NCBI RefSeq assembly: GCF_029029505.1 | Contig: NZ_JAKJSD010000001.1 | Span: 248,001 to 312,000, forward strand | DNA length: 64,000 bases | DNA from: Ancylomarina sp. DW003 | GTDB lineage: Bacteria; Bacteroidota; Bacteroidia; Bacteroidales; Marinifilaceae | Direction of reading: 5' to 3' | Shown: positions 30,378 through 39,094 of the stretch, piece by piece | Layout of the letters: each line of letters starts with the position of its first letter | Numbering within the stretch: position 1 is the first letter of the stretch | Notes under the pieces: model-generated | Databases searched by the model: none | Told to the model about the DNA's origin: nothing | What the model saw: the letters and a program-made list of their open reading frames with translations, nothing else | Translations under genes and position numbers: made by a program

Positions 30378-30994
30378 TACTTTTCAATAATTACGTATGA
30401 ACCTTTAGACCCTGGAAGAGATCCTTTAACTAATAATAAGTTGTTCTCAGGAATTACCTTAAGAACCTGAAGGTTTTGAACCTTCACAGTGTCCCCACCA
30501 GTACGTCCGGCCATTCTCATGCCCTTAAATACTCTTGCTGGGTAAGATGCAGCACCAATAGAACCAGGTGCACGTAAACGATTATGCTGACCGTGTGTCG
30601 CGCCACCTACTCCGCCAAAACCATGACGTTTTACAACACCTTGGAAACCTTTACCCTTTGATACCCCTGCAACGTCCACATAAACTGTGTCCTCAAAAAT
30701 ATCAACAGTAACAGCCTCACCTAAAGCATACTCTTTGTCAAAATCCGAAAATTCAACAAGTTTCTTCTTTGGAGTTGTGTTTGCCTTTTTAAAGTGCCCA
30801 TCTAGCGCCTTAGTTGTTCGCTTTTCTTTCTTTTCATCAAAAGCCAACTGAAGTGCTGCGTAACCGTCAGACTCAAGAGTCTTAACTTGTGTTACGACAC
30901 ATGGACCTGCCTCAATGACAGTGCATGGAATACATTTTCCCTCGGCACTGTAAACGGAAGTCATTCCGATTTTTTTTCCAATTAATCCTGGCAT
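30377..30994 (-). CDS. rplC: 50S ribosomal protein L3
   Basis: 205 residues. [13 protein letters not shown], the loop with [19 protein letters not shown] that reaches the peptidyl-transferase centre, and [15 protein letters not shown] are present. An early 50S assembly protein. Confidence 0.97.
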   Translation of the reverse strand: MPGLIGKKIGMTSVYSAEGKCIPCTVIEAGPCVVTQVKTLESDGYAALQLAFDEKKEKRTTKALDGHFKKANTTPKKKLVEFSDFDKEYALGEAVTVDIFEDTVYVDVAGVSKGKGFQGVVKRHGFGGVGGATHGQHNRLRAPGSIGAASYPARVFKGMRMAGRTGGDTVKVQNLQVLKVIPENNLLLVKGSLPGSKGSYVIIEK

Positions 30995-31035
30995 TTCTCT
31001 TTTTGTTTTAAAATAAAACTAACAATTACTGTCTA

Positions 31036-31341
31036 TCAAACCTTAATTTCAACTTCTACTCCACTTGGCAACTCAAGTTTCATTAAAGCATCAATCGTAT
31101 TTGCAGTTGAACTGTAAATGTCAATTAAACGCTTAAATGAAGAAAGCTGAAATTGTTCTCTTGATTTCTTGTTCACAAAAGTTGAACGAAGAACAGTAAA
31201 TATTCTCTTGTGAGTAGGAAGTGGAATTGGTCCACTTACTACCGCACCTGTAGCCTTAACTGTTTTTACAATCTTATCAGCTGACTTGTCAACCAAGTTG
31301 TGATCGTAAGATTTCAGTTTAATTCTAATTTTCTGGCTCAT
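31036..31341 (-). CDS. rpsJ: 30S ribosomal protein S10
   Basis: 101 residues. [17 protein letters not shown] and [17 protein letters not shown] are diagnostic. S10 is also the NusE partner in antitermination. In this genome it directly follows fusA, because tuf is not in the str cluster. Confidence 0.98.
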   Translation of the reverse strand: MSQKIRIKLKSYDHNLVDKSADKIVKTVKATGAVVSGPIPLPTHKRIFTVLRSTFVNKKSREQFQLSSFKRLIDIYSSTANTIDALMKLELPSGVEVEIKV

Positions 31342-31366
31342 ATTATTAAATCTATTACGATATTAA

Positions 31367-33481
31367 TTACAATAATTCTACTTTACCCTTAGCGGCTTCT
31401 ACAACCTCTTTTGCAATTCCCTTAGGTACATCTTCAAAATGTGAGAATTCCATAGAAGAGTTCGCACGACCAGAAGATAGAGTTCTCAATACAGTTACAT
31501 AACCGAATTGCTCAGACAAAGGTACCTTCGCGTTTACAACACGAGCACCATGCTTAGACTCCATTCCTTCGATCTGACCACGACGCTTATTCAAGTCACC
31601 GATGATATCACCCATATATTCTTCTGGAGTAACAACTTCAACTTTCATAATAGGCTCAAGAACGATTGGTCCTGCCTTAGCACAAGCTTCTTTGAAACCT
31701 TGCTTAGCAGCCAACTCAAATGATAATTGATCCGAGTCAACCGGGTGGAAAGATCCATCATACAAAACAACTTTCAATGAATCGACAACATAACCTGCCA
31801 ATACACCGTTTTTCATTGCTTCAATAAAACCTTTCTGTACAGATGGTACAAATTCTTTTGGAATGTTACCACCTTTAATTTGGTCAATAAACTGTAATCC
31901 TTCTCCTTCGAAATCTTCATCAACCGGAGATAAACGGAATTGAATATCAGCAAATTTACCACGTCCACCAGACTGCTTCTTGAATACCTGACGGTGCTCA
32001 ACTTCGCGAGTAATAGCTTCCTTATATGAAACCTGAGGCGCACCTTGGTTACACTCAACCTTGAATTCACGCTTCAAACGGTCAATAATAATATCAAGGT
32101 GAAGCTCACCCATACCAGAGATTACTGTTTGACCTGAATCTTCGTCAGACTTAACCTGGAATGTAGGATCCTCTTCAGCTAGTTTAGCTAAAGCCATACC
32201 CATCTTATCCACATCTTTCTGAGTCAAAGGCTCAACAGCAATACCAATTACTGGATCTGGGAAATCCATAGATTCTAATTCGATTGGAGTTTCTTTTTGA
32301 CAAAGAGTATCTCCAGTACGAATATCTTTAAAACCTACACAAGCACAAATATCACCAGCCTCAACACGGTCGATAGCATTTTGCTTGTTTGAATGCATTT
32401 GATATAAACGTGAAATACGCTCTTTGTTACCTGTTCTTACGTTATAAACGTATGAACCTGCATCAATAGCACCTGAATACACACGTGTAAATGCCAAACG
32501 ACCTACAAATGGGTCAGTAGCAATTTTAAATGCAAGTGCTGCTAAAGGCTCATCAACCGATGGTTGTCTAGAAGCAACTTCGTTAGTTCCAGGAACAGTA
32601 CCTTCAATAGCATCAATATCTAATGGATGTGGCAAGTAAGTAATCATAGCATCCAATAATCTCTGAACACCTTTATTCTTAAATGCAGAACCACATAACA
32701 TTGGAACAATTTCCATGCTAATAGTAGCCTTACGGATAACCGCATACATCTCATCTTCAGTAATAGAATCTGGATCTTCGAAGAAACGCTCCATCAGCTC
32801 TTCATCCTGCTCAGCTACTGCCTCTACAAGATTAGCTCTCCACTCTTCAGCTTCTTCTTTAAGATCAGCTGGAATTTCTTCCATTCTGTAGTTTGTTCCA
32901 CTCTCATCTTCGAACCAGATACAAGCTTGCATTGTAATCAAATCAACTACACCACAAAACTTCTCTTCTGTTCCGATTGGAATTTGAATAGGTACAGGAT
33001 TAGCACCAAGCTTTTCCTTAACCTCACGTACAGCTTTGAAAAAATCAGCACCAGAACGGTCCATCTTGTTCACAAAACCCATACGAGGAACTTTATATTT
33101 ATTAGCTTGTCTCCAAACTGTCTCAGATTGAGCTTCAACTCCACCTACAGCACAAAAACATGCTACAGCACCATCAAGAACACGTAAAGAACGCTCTACC
33201 TCTACAGTAAAGTCAACGTGACCCGGGGTATCAATAATATTGATTTGGAATTTCTCGTCATTGTAGTTCCAATAACAAGTTGTAGCAGCAGAAGTAATGG
33301 TAATACCACGCTCTTGCTCTTGCTCCATCCAGTCCATGGTAGCAGCTCCATCATGCACCTCACCAATTTTGTGAGAAACACCAGTATAATACAAGATACG
33401 TTCTGTAGTTGTAGTTTTACCAGCATCGATGTGAGCCATAATACCAACATTTCTGGTATATTTTAAATCTCTTTTTGCCAT
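31367..33481 (-). CDS. fusA: Elongation factor G (canonical)
   Basis: 704 residues, same length as E. coli EF-G. It translocates tRNA-mRNA after peptide bond formation and recycles ribosomes with RRF. G1 AHIDAGKTT (16-24), G3 DTPGHVDF with the catalytic His at residue 88, and G4 NKMDR are all intact, followed by domains II-V. A second, degenerate EF-G is encoded at 46.1 kb, so both paralogues can be compared within this window. Confidence 0.98.
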   Translation of the reverse strand: MAKRDLKYTRNVGIMAHIDAGKTTTTERILYYTGVSHKIGEVHDGAATMDWMEQEQERGITITSAATTCYWNYNDEKFQINIIDTPGHVDFTVEVERSLRVLDGAVACFCAVGGVEAQSETVWRQANKYKVPRMGFVNKMDRSGADFFKAVREVKEKLGANPVPIQIPIGTEEKFCGVVDLITMQACIWFEDESGTNYRMEEIPADLKEEAEEWRANLVEAVAEQDEELMERFFEDPDSITEDEMYAVIRKATISMEIVPMLCGSAFKNKGVQRLLDAMITYLPHPLDIDAIEGTVPGTNEVASRQPSVDEPLAALAFKIATDPFVGRLAFTRVYSGAIDAGSYVYNVRTGNKERISRLYQMHSNKQNAIDRVEAGDICACVGFKDIRTGDTLCQKETPIELESMDFPDPVIGIAVEPLTQKDVDKMGMALAKLAEEDPTFQVKSDEDSGQTVISGMGELHLDIIIDRLKREFKVECNQGAPQVSYKEAITREVEHRQVFKKQSGGRGKFADIQFRLSPVDEDFEGEGLQFIDQIKGGNIPKEFVPSVQKGFIEAMKNGVLAGYVVDSLKVVLYDGSFHPVDSDQLSFELAAKQGFKEACAKAGPIVLEPIMKVEVVTPEEYMGDIIGDLNKRRGQIEGMESKHGARVVNAKVPLSEQFGYVTVLRTLSSGRANSSMEFSHFEDVPKGIAKEVVEAAKGKVELL

Positions 33482-33492
33482 GATCCTAATTA

Positions 33493-33969
33493 TTAAAATC
33501 TGAAATGAGCAAAAGCACGGTTAGCCTCAGCCATTCTATGTGTATCTTCTTTCTTCTTATAAGCACCACCTTCTTCGTTGAATCCAGCAATAATTTCAGC
33601 TGCCAACTTATCGGCCATAGACTTACCAGATCTCTTACGAGCAAAAAGAACCATATTCTTAATAGAGATAGAAACTTTTCTTTCTGGACGAATTTCCATT
33701 GGAACTTGGAAAGTTGCTCCACCTACACGGCGAGACTTAACTTCAACACCTGGAGTAATATTCTCCAATGATTTTTTCCAAACTTCTAAAGGAGACTTCC
33801 CTGTTTTTTCAGTTTTTTCCTTAACGATTTCTAACGCTGCATAAAAAATCTTAAATGATAGATTTTTCTTTCCGTCAACCATTAAGTCATTTACAAATCG
33901 TGTTACCAACACATCATTAAATTTTGGATCCGGTAACAAGATTCTCTTTTTTGGTCTTGATTTTCTCAT
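33493..33969 (-). CDS. rpsG: 30S ribosomal protein S7
   Basis: 158 residues. [18 protein letters not shown], the beta-hairpin [12 protein letters not shown] and a C-terminal NRAFAHFRF are typical. It starts 30S head assembly and, in E. coli, represses the str operon. The 128-nt gap between rpsL and rpsG is where the E. coli S7 site lies. Confidence 0.97.
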   Translation of the reverse strand: MRKSRPKKRILLPDPKFNDVLVTRFVNDLMVDGKKNLSFKIFYAALEIVKEKTEKTGKSPLEVWKKSLENITPGVEVKSRRVGGATFQVPMEIRPERKVSISIKNMVLFARKRSGKSMADKLAAEIIAGFNEEGGAYKKKEDTHRMAEANRAFAHFRF

Positions 33970-34097
33970 CTTTCTTAGTTTACGAGTTATCCGTTGTAGC
34001 TGCCTTTTTCAGTCTTCAAAAATCTCACGATCATTTACTCAACTTAATAGAGAACAACACATAAACATTAACTCACAGTTTTAAAAACTAGAATTAA

Positions 34098-34478
34098 TTA
34101 CTTTTTAGCTTTTGGTCTCTTAGTACCATACTTAGAACGACGCTGCATACGACCTTCTACTCCTGAAGCATCTAGTGCACCACGAACAAGGTGATATCTT
34201 ACACCTGGAAGGTCCTTAACACGACCACCACGAATCAATACGATCGAGTGCTCTTGCAAGTTATGTCCTTCTCCTGGAATGTAAGCATTCACTTCTTTTC
34301 CGTTTGTCAATCTAACACGAGCTACTTTACGCATAGCTGAGTTAGGCTTCTTAGGTGTAGTAGTGTAAACACGAACACAAACTCCTCTTCTCTGAGGACA
34401 AGAATCCAAGGCTGGAGCCTTGCTTTTCTCTACAAGTTTGGTGCGTCCTTTTCTAACTAACTGTTGAATTGTAGGCAT
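34098..34478 (-). CDS. rpsL: 30S ribosomal protein S12
   Basis: 126 residues. The decoding-site loop [15 protein letters not shown] retains the Lys whose mutation gives streptomycin resistance, and [13 protein letters not shown] keeps the second Lys and the Asp modified by RimO in E. coli. First gene of the ribosomal superoperon; its promoter is recognisable just upstream. Confidence 0.98.
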   Translation of the reverse strand: MPTIQQLVRKGRTKLVEKSKAPALDSCPQRRGVCVRVYTTTPKKPNSAMRKVARVRLTNGKEVNAYIPGEGHNLQEHSIVLIRGGRVKDLPGVRYHLVRGALDASGVEGRMQRRSKYGTKRPKAKK

Positions 34479-34523
34479 ATTAACAATTACTTTGTGATTA
34501 AATATATTTTAACAAATTGGTTG

Positions 34524-34552
34524 CAAAGGTATTAATTATTTTCAAATAACAA
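34524..34552 (-). promoter_or_regulatory. Promoter of the rpsL superoperon
   Basis: On the minus strand TACCTTTG (34531-34524) matches the Bacteroidota -7 element TAnnTTTG. A TTG (34552-34550) lies 18 nt upstream as -33 element. The predicted leader to rpsL is about 40 nt. Confidence 0.65.
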
Positions 34553-34571
34553 TAGTCACCTATTGTTATTT
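34544..34571. promoter_or_regulatory. Perfect 12-bp inverted repeat overlapping the rpsL -33 region
   Basis: Arms AAATAACAATAG (34544-34555) and its exact reverse complement (34560-34571) with a TCAC centre. It covers the -33 element of the rpsL promoter, where a bound protein would control transcription. AT-rich, and the cognate factor is unknown. Confidence 0.5.
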
Positions 34572-35267
34572 TCGCAAAAATCCCTTTAAATCAGCTTACA
34601 AAGATAGTCAATTGTTTTCATAGATTTTTCATCTTAATCAAGTGAAATGATACTTAGATCAACTCTAAATTTAAAGACACAGCACTTTCTACAATCTAAT
34701 TATTTCCGACAATTTTAAAATCATCTTTACGATTACCTAGCTTTCTTTTCTTAACAAAACTTATTCTCACACCCCTGTACAGTACTGCTGGCGTTATATT
34801 CAGCACTGCATCAATACATTTAAATCAAGGTGAGAAATCTACGTTTTAAAAAAAATATCAACAAACTGGGTTACTTTTTAACAAAAAAAGGAATTAAGGG
34901 TTAAACTAAGAATTTTAAACTTCTTTTTTTTGAAAACCTAAAAAACTCTATATGAAAAACGACCATCCCCTTAAGTTTTTCATTATTCAAGAACACAAAG
35001 TTTCTTCAGAGTTGTTTAGAAATAGTAGTCGTGCATCATTTATAGTACTCTAATAATGTCGACATATCATCCCATTTTATAAAAAGACATTATCAATTAA
35101 AATGATACGGACTAATCGATTATTAGTTTGGGATAAAATGAACAAGAATAATTAAATCACAAAACCGAACTTTTTTGATGCTTCACAAACAACTGAGTAA
35201 TCAGTTGCAATCTAAAGCACAAATAACACCTCAATAAAAAAATCACCACAACTAATATTTATACTAT
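34572..35267. other. Intergenic region between the divergent rpsL and HTH genes
   Basis: About 700 bp with no convincing gene. It holds three small dyads: ACTAAT/ATTAGT (35111-35127) containing the 10-bp palindrome TAATCGATTA, and CAACTGA/TCAGTTG (35190-35207) 60 bp before the HTH gene. A 33-codon frame at 34952-35053 has no family resemblance or ribosome site and is not called. No transposon ends, integrase site or tRNA was seen here. Confidence 0.6.
35190..35207. promoter_or_regulatory. Dyad upstream of the HTH gene
   Basis: CAACTGA-gtaa-TCAGTTG, a perfect 7-bp inverted repeat ending 60 bp before the HTH start codon. A candidate autoregulatory operator; no exact -7 box is visible near it. 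Confidence 0.3.
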
Positions 35268-35480
35268 ATGGATTACATCACCTATTCAGAAAAACTTCAA
35301 TATATCAAAAGCCTAGCTAAAAGAGGAGCCACAGGATCCTGTAAAGAATTAGCGGAAAAATTGAACGTTTCTGAAAGCACAGTTAAGAGAATGATTAGAT
35401 GTCTTAGAATCTTAGGCGTTAACATTAAGTTTTGCAGCTATAGGCGTTCATACAAAATAGTTTCGGATGATGATTTTTGA
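35268..35480 (+). CDS. Small HTH DNA-binding protein (likely cluster regulator)
   Basis: 70 residues, essentially one winged or DeoR-type helix-turn-helix: GSCKELAEKLNVSESTVKRMIRCLR without charged breaks, followed by a short beta wing (IKFCSYRRSYKIV). No ligand or dimerisation domain. It immediately precedes the precursor peptide gene (110 bp between stop and start), and that gap holds palindromes and a promoter box, so it probably regulates the peptide operon or itself. The regulatory link is inference from position. Confidence 0.7.
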   Translation: MDYITYSEKLQYIKSLAKRGATGSCKELAEKLNVSESTVKRMIRCLRILGVNIKFCSYRRSYKIVSDDDF

Positions 35481-35519
35481 CAAAGGGTCATTTTTTGACC
35501 TTGTACGAACATATATTTG
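35481..35519 (+). promoter_or_regulatory. Promoter region of the precursor gene with overlapping dyad
   Basis: TATATTTG at 35512-35519 is an exact -7 TAnnTTTG match, giving a leader of about 65-70 nt. Upstream, GGTCA (35486-35490) and TGACC (35496-35500) form a dyad around a T-run, within an imperfect longer symmetry beginning just after the HTH stop. The dyad covers the place where a -33 element is expected, and the only TTTG there (35494-35497) is spaced too closely. This arrangement suits a regulated promoter. Confidence 0.5.
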
Positions 35520-35532
35520 CCACGTAGACATG

Positions 35533-35546
35533 TAACTTGCAAGTTA
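35533..35546. promoter_or_regulatory. Perfect 14-bp palindrome in the precursor leader
   Basis: TAACTTGCAAGTTA reads the same on both strands and starts 14 bp after the -7 box, in the early transcribed region. With no loop it cannot form a useful hairpin and is a good candidate operator for a dimeric HTH protein. Confidence 0.5.
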
Positions 35547-35590
35547 AACATTCTAAAATTAATTATTTATTAACCTAAAAATCTTTTGTT

Positions 35591-35701
35591 ATGAAAATTA
35601 CAAAACTATCAAAAAAAGCAATGGGTACTAATATGTTAGCTGCTGCGGGTTGCTGCTGTAGCTGTTGTTGTAGTTGTTGTGTAAGTGTTACAAATTCATA
35701 G
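35591..35701 (+). CDS. Streptolysin-S-like TOMM precursor peptide (SagA-like)
   Basis: 36 residues. Leader: MKITKLSKKAMGTNMLAAAG. Core: CCCSCCCSCC followed by VSVTNS, so 13 of 16 core residues (8 Cys, 4 Ser, 1 Thr) could be cyclised to thiazoles, oxazoles or their azoline precursors. The layout, a short leader ending in Ala/Gly then a Cys/Ser block, matches SagA-type cytolysin precursors; the end CCVSV recalls clostridial SLS-like peptides from memory. A SagB, C and D-like set follows in order. Likely leader cleavage is at or near AAAG-C. Start ATG; no Shine-Dalgarno, usual here. Biological activity is inferred only from family. A metal-binding unmodified Cys peptide is the main alternative, but the linked YcaO makes that less likely. 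Confidence 0.88.
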   Translation: MKITKLSKKAMGTNMLAAAGCCCSCCCSCCVSVTNS

Positions 35702-35718
35702 TTACACAAACTGATCTT

Positions 35719-35754
35719 ATTTCCCAGAAATAAAATTATTTCTGGGAAATTTTT
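35719..35754 (+). terminator. Intra-operon terminator/attenuator behind the precursor gene
   Basis: Perfect 13-bp stem ATTTCCCAGAAAT/ATTTCTGGGAAAT with a 6-nt loop and T5 tail, 17 bp after the precursor stop. No promoter box lies between it and the next gene (start 35860), so the biosynthetic genes should be reached by read-through. This would give abundant precursor mRNA relative to enzyme mRNA, as described for sagA. Confidence 0.85.
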
Positions 35755-35859
35755 CTCATACGAAACCCCAACCTAAAAAACCTTATCAGGCTTTTGACGA
35801 AATATTCTATGATTTTAGAAGTGTATTGATACAAACAGCCTTGACCCAATATTAAGCTC

Positions 35860-36828
35860 ATGATAGATAAGTTTGATGTTTTTAAAGATAAAACAAACAA
35901 TTGTTTTCAGTTAAGAACAAAATCTAATGCATATGCCTTAGAATTTGATGATGTCGAAAAAGAAATGATTTTTCTTAAGATAGTTGATGCAATACAGGAA
36001 AAGCCAAGCATTACCATCAAACAAATAAAAGGGCTTTTTGAAAAAGATATCGACCCGAAGGTATCAGAAGTACTCAACACATTAAATGAGTATGGCTTTC
36101 TACCCATACCAACTTCAATGGAATTAGTTGGGAAAGACATTTCTGAACAAGCAAATGACAAAAACTACAATTCTCTTGAAAAAATAAGTGTTGGTATAAT
36201 TGGCGAAGGTGAATTATTCGAAACGCTATCGAAACGTTCAAATTCAATTCGCTTCAATAAAATTATAAAAAGAAATTATAACGAATTAAAGAATGCCGAC
36301 GATATTGAGAAACTAATTCTCAATGTCGATTTTTTAATTGTAGATGCCAACCACTGGAGTCCTTTTCATTTGGAACTGATAAATGAAATCGCTTTGAAAA
36401 ATGAGAAACCTTGGTTATACGTTGGCGGACTGGAAGAGATATCCTTAAAAGTAGGTCCTTTATTTTTCGGAAAAGAAACGGGTTGTTACAATTGCCTGAT
36501 AAGTCGTTTGAAAAGCAATCACGAGTATCCTGAGATGCTTACTGCCTATGAAGGCTACTTGCATGAACGCAAAACAGCATCTAAACCGGATATGTTTCCT
36601 AGCCTTGAAATTATGTATGGCTTGATTAGTGATCTTGTTTTCTTAGAAATTGCTAAATTCTATGAATCATGGAGTTTACCCCTAACCTGGCGAACTGTCT
36701 TATCTTTTGATATCATGACCTACCAAATGTCACAGCATAATCTTTTGAAAAAACCTTTTTGTGAAATTTGTAAGCCAGAATTAGAATACAACCCTTCTCC
36801 TTGGCTTGAAGCCATTACCCTAAAATAA
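35860..36828 (+). CDS. SagC-like TOMM cyclodehydratase partner (ocin-ThiF/E1-like, leader-binding)
   Basis: 322 residues. The first 90 or so form a small alpha/beta winged-helix region (NAYALEFDDVEKEM, LNTLNEYGFLPIP), the position of the RiPP recognition element that grips the leader peptide. An E1-like fold follows (KISVGIIGEG near 108-117, then FLIVDANHW), but the ATP-binding motif of true E1 enzymes is absent, as in this family. Two Cys pairs, C209/C212 (GCYNC) and C301/C304 (FCEIC), make the expected structural zinc site. The protein presents the precursor to YcaO. It is a separate polypeptide, not fused to YcaO, matching SagC (352 residues). The YcaO gene starts 7 bp later. Confidence 0.85.
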   Translation: MIDKFDVFKDKTNNCFQLRTKSNAYALEFDDVEKEMIFLKIVDAIQEKPSITIKQIKGLFEKDIDPKVSEVLNTLNEYGFLPIPTSMELVGKDISEQANDKNYNSLEKISVGIIGEGELFETLSKRSNSIRFNKIIKRNYNELKNADDIEKLILNVDFLIVDANHWSPFHLELINEIALKNEKPWLYVGGLEEISLKVGPLFFGKETGCYNCLISRLKSNHEYPEMLTAYEGYLHERKTASKPDMFPSLEIMYGLISDLVFLEIAKFYESWSLPLTWRTVLSFDIMTYQMSQHNLLKKPFCEICKPELEYNPSPWLEAITLK

Positions 36829-36835
36829 ATTCCCT

Positions 36836-38125
36836 ATGTCTGAAAGCACTTTAGTAAATGGTTTAAAAACCATCTCAAACGAATTAGGGCTACTCTATCA
36901 TATCGTAAAGATGCCCCGTTTAAATAACGATCCCAAAATGATTAGCTATGGTATTTGGCCCGCCAATACCGAATATTTGGGTGGTGAGAAATTTGGTGGA
37001 CGAAGTAGTGGCTGTGGTTATGTTTGGGATGATGCAATTTTAGGGACCATTGGTGAAACTGTGGAACGATATGCCCCTGCCTTTTGCAATACCAAAGAAG
37101 GGATTAAATCAACATATCACGATTTAAATAAAAATGCTGTACACCCTAGTGAATATGCCCTTTTTCATGAAAAACAATATGAAGATCCCAAATTAAATGT
37201 ACAACCTTTCACCGAGGATGTTCCTTTAACATGGTTCCCAATGCAGGATTTAACCAATGGTGAAACCAGTTATGTTCCTGGTCAATTTATTTATATGCCT
37301 TTCACTAAAGATGAAAATTGGGTATCAATAAATACGTCAACAGGTTTAGCAGCTCATTCAGATTATTACAAAGCTATATTAAACGGTTTATACGAAGTTA
37401 TAGAACGAGACAGTTTTGTTCTAACCTGGATGCAGGAATTAGTCCCTCAAAAAATTAAAATCACAGCTGAAATTCAAGAGTATCTTGATGCTTACTACCC
37501 ACCTCATTTCGAATGGCACTTTTTCGATGTGACTTATGATATTAAAGTTCCAACCATATTGGGCTTTTGCATTGGCGAAACCGAATATGGTAAATTTATC
37601 GCATTTGGTTCATCTACCCGAATAAGTTATGGTGATTCATTAAAAAAAGTGATTCAAGAAATTGGACAGACAATTCCATATTTCAGGTTTCTTTTGGGAG
37701 AAAGAAAGGATTGGAATCCCGATGATGACTATTCTAAAATCATGGATTTTGAAGAGCATTCAATATTTTACGTAAAAAGACAAGACTTGTGGCATGTTTT
37801 CGATAAATGGAAAGATGTTGAGCCAAGCAAAATTATCAATTTACATGAAACACAAGCTCTATCTGACAAAGAAACCATAAGACACATTGTTGGACTGCTT
37901 AAAGAAAAGAATTACAACGTTCTGTTTAAAGATCTCACGACGCCAGATATCAGGCAAATAGGCTTTTATAGCATCAAAGTATTTGTGCCTCAACTCATTC
38001 CCTTATCAGGAGCATACCCTCTGTATTATAATGGAGGGAAACGTCTTTACGAAGTTCCTGAAAAATTGGGATTCACAGCGCGCGATTACGACAATTTAAA
38101 CAAATACCCACATCCTTTTCCTTAA
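36836..38125 (+). CDS. SagD-like YcaO cyclodehydratase
   Basis: 429 residues. YcaO enzymes activate the peptide backbone amide with ATP so that Cys/Ser/Thr side chains close to azolines. ATP/Mg ligands are recognisable: ExxER in GETVERYAP (E74, E77, R78) and ExxE in LYEVIERD (E187, E190). The protein ends exactly in PHPFP, the C-terminal PxPxP that marks azoline-forming YcaOs and orients the active site. Length compares with SagD (452). Conserved G/Y-rich N-terminal block GRSSGCGYVWDDAILG. The leader-binding partner is encoded immediately upstream. Complete, with no frameshift. Confidence 0.93.
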   Translation: MSESTLVNGLKTISNELGLLYHIVKMPRLNNDPKMISYGIWPANTEYLGGEKFGGRSSGCGYVWDDAILGTIGETVERYAPAFCNTKEGIKSTYHDLNKNAVHPSEYALFHEKQYEDPKLNVQPFTEDVPLTWFPMQDLTNGETSYVPGQFIYMPFTKDENWVSINTSTGLAAHSDYYKAILNGLYEVIERDSFVLTWMQELVPQKIKITAEIQEYLDAYYPPHFEWHFFDVTYDIKVPTILGFCIGETEYGKFIAFGSSTRISYGDSLKKVIQEIGQTIPYFRFLLGERKDWNPDDDYSKIMDFEEHSIFYVKRQDLWHVFDKWKDVEPSKIINLHETQALSDKETIRHIVGLLKEKNYNVLFKDLTTPDIRQIGFYSIKVFVPQLIPLSGAYPLYYNGGKRLYEVPEKLGFTARDYDNLNKYPHPFP

Positions 38126-38166
38126 AAAAAGAGATCATCATTATTCATAACTAAAAGAAACAAAGC

Positions 38167-39024
38167 GTGAAACTAACCAACATAAAAGATAGATATGACG
38201 ACAAGGATGGTACTCTCTATGGAAAAAAGAACATAGATGAATCCATGGCTTTGCTCTTCCACGAAAACTCGAAATTTACCACACACTCTATGCGAAAGCA
38301 AGGTGAGCGTATTGGGGCTTTCAGCAATCCATATGTAGCAGAACGAAGCAGTCAACCTTTTAAAACATATCCAGGAGCCGAACAAATAGATTTATCCGTT
38401 TACGATCAAGTTCCACATAAAGGTGATTTTTTCGAAATCATCAAAAAACGACGAAGCGTTAGAGATTATAAAGAAGAGTCCGAATTATCTCTAAACGAAC
38501 TTTTTGTTCTTCTTCAACACTCTTACGGTGTTAATTTTCGTCAAAAGATGGAAGGTTTTGGAGTTGATGGTCACATAGGCTTACGAAATGTTCCTTCGGG
38601 AGGTGGTTTGTTCCCGCTAGAACTTTATGTCGTTATTTTTAAAGCACACATTCCTTCTGGTCTTTATCATTTCAGATCGGATACCATGTCACTTGAAAAG
38701 TTAAAAGAGGGAGAGTTCATGGATGAACTAATCCAAATTATTCAAGCAGAACCCTATGTAAATATGAGAAGTTCATCTGCTCTATTCATCACTACGGGCA
38801 TACTCGAACGACAAATGATTAAATACGGAGATCGCGCTTATCGTTTTATGATGCAAGAATCAGGTTTTGTTGGTATGATGATGAGTCTATTAGCAGAATC
38901 GCTTGACTTGGGTAGTTGCATGCTAGGAGGATACAACGACGATAAGGTAAATGATTTCTTAGGTGTTGATGGTGTTTTCGAAACAGTAAATAACCTACTC
39001 GTTGTTGGAAATAAGAAAATATAA
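38167..39024 (+). CDS. SagB-like FMN-dependent azoline dehydrogenase
   Basis: 285 residues. A nitroreductase-fold flavoprotein that oxidises azolines to thiazoles/oxazoles. IIKKRRSVRDY (91-101) binds FMN phosphate, VPSGGGLFPLELY (142-154) is the SagB-type flavin loop, and K219-Y220 in MIKYGDRAYRF match the Lys-Tyr pair essential in TOMM dehydrogenases. GSCMLGGYNDD near 249-259 completes the cofactor pocket. The GTG start is used because there is an N-terminal extension with FHENSK; ATG at residue 27 is an alternative. An internal hairpin lies between this gene and the transporter genes. Confidence 0.9.
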   Translation: MKLTNIKDRYDDKDGTLYGKKNIDESMALLFHENSKFTTHSMRKQGERIGAFSNPYVAERSSQPFKTYPGAEQIDLSVYDQVPHKGDFFEIIKKRRSVRDYKEESELSLNELFVLLQHSYGVNFRQKMEGFGVDGHIGLRNVPSGGGLFPLELYVVIFKAHIPSGLYHFRSDTMSLEKLKEGEFMDELIQIIQAEPYVNMRSSSALFITTGILERQMIKYGDRAYRFMMQESGFVGMMMSLLAESLDLGSCMLGGYNDDKVNDFLGVDGVFETVNNLLVVGNKKI

Positions 39025-39045
39025 ACATTTATCTGTTTTCAATAC

Positions 39046-39078
39046 ATTGGAGTAAGCTTGGCAAGAGCATACTCCAAT
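39046..39078 (+). promoter_or_regulatory. Intra-operon hairpin between dehydrogenase and ABC genes
   Basis: Perfect 9-bp arms ATTGGAGTA (39046-39054) and TACTCCAAT (39070-39078) with a further GCT/AGC inside. No T-run follows, so it is not a classical terminator. It may be an mRNA processing or stability element separating enzyme from exporter messages. Confidence 0.5.
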
Positions 39079-39094
39079 CTAATATTATAATTCT

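Noticed and set aside
34952-35053. 33-codon open frame in the rpsL-HTH intergenic region
   Set aside because: No recognisable family, no ribosome-binding site or promoter, and composition like random AT-rich DNA.
35591-35701. Precursor as a plain Cys-rich metallothionein
   Set aside because: Short leader ending AAAG, Cys/Ser block, and directly linked SagB, C and D-like genes fit a TOMM precursor much better; metal binding by the product remains possible.
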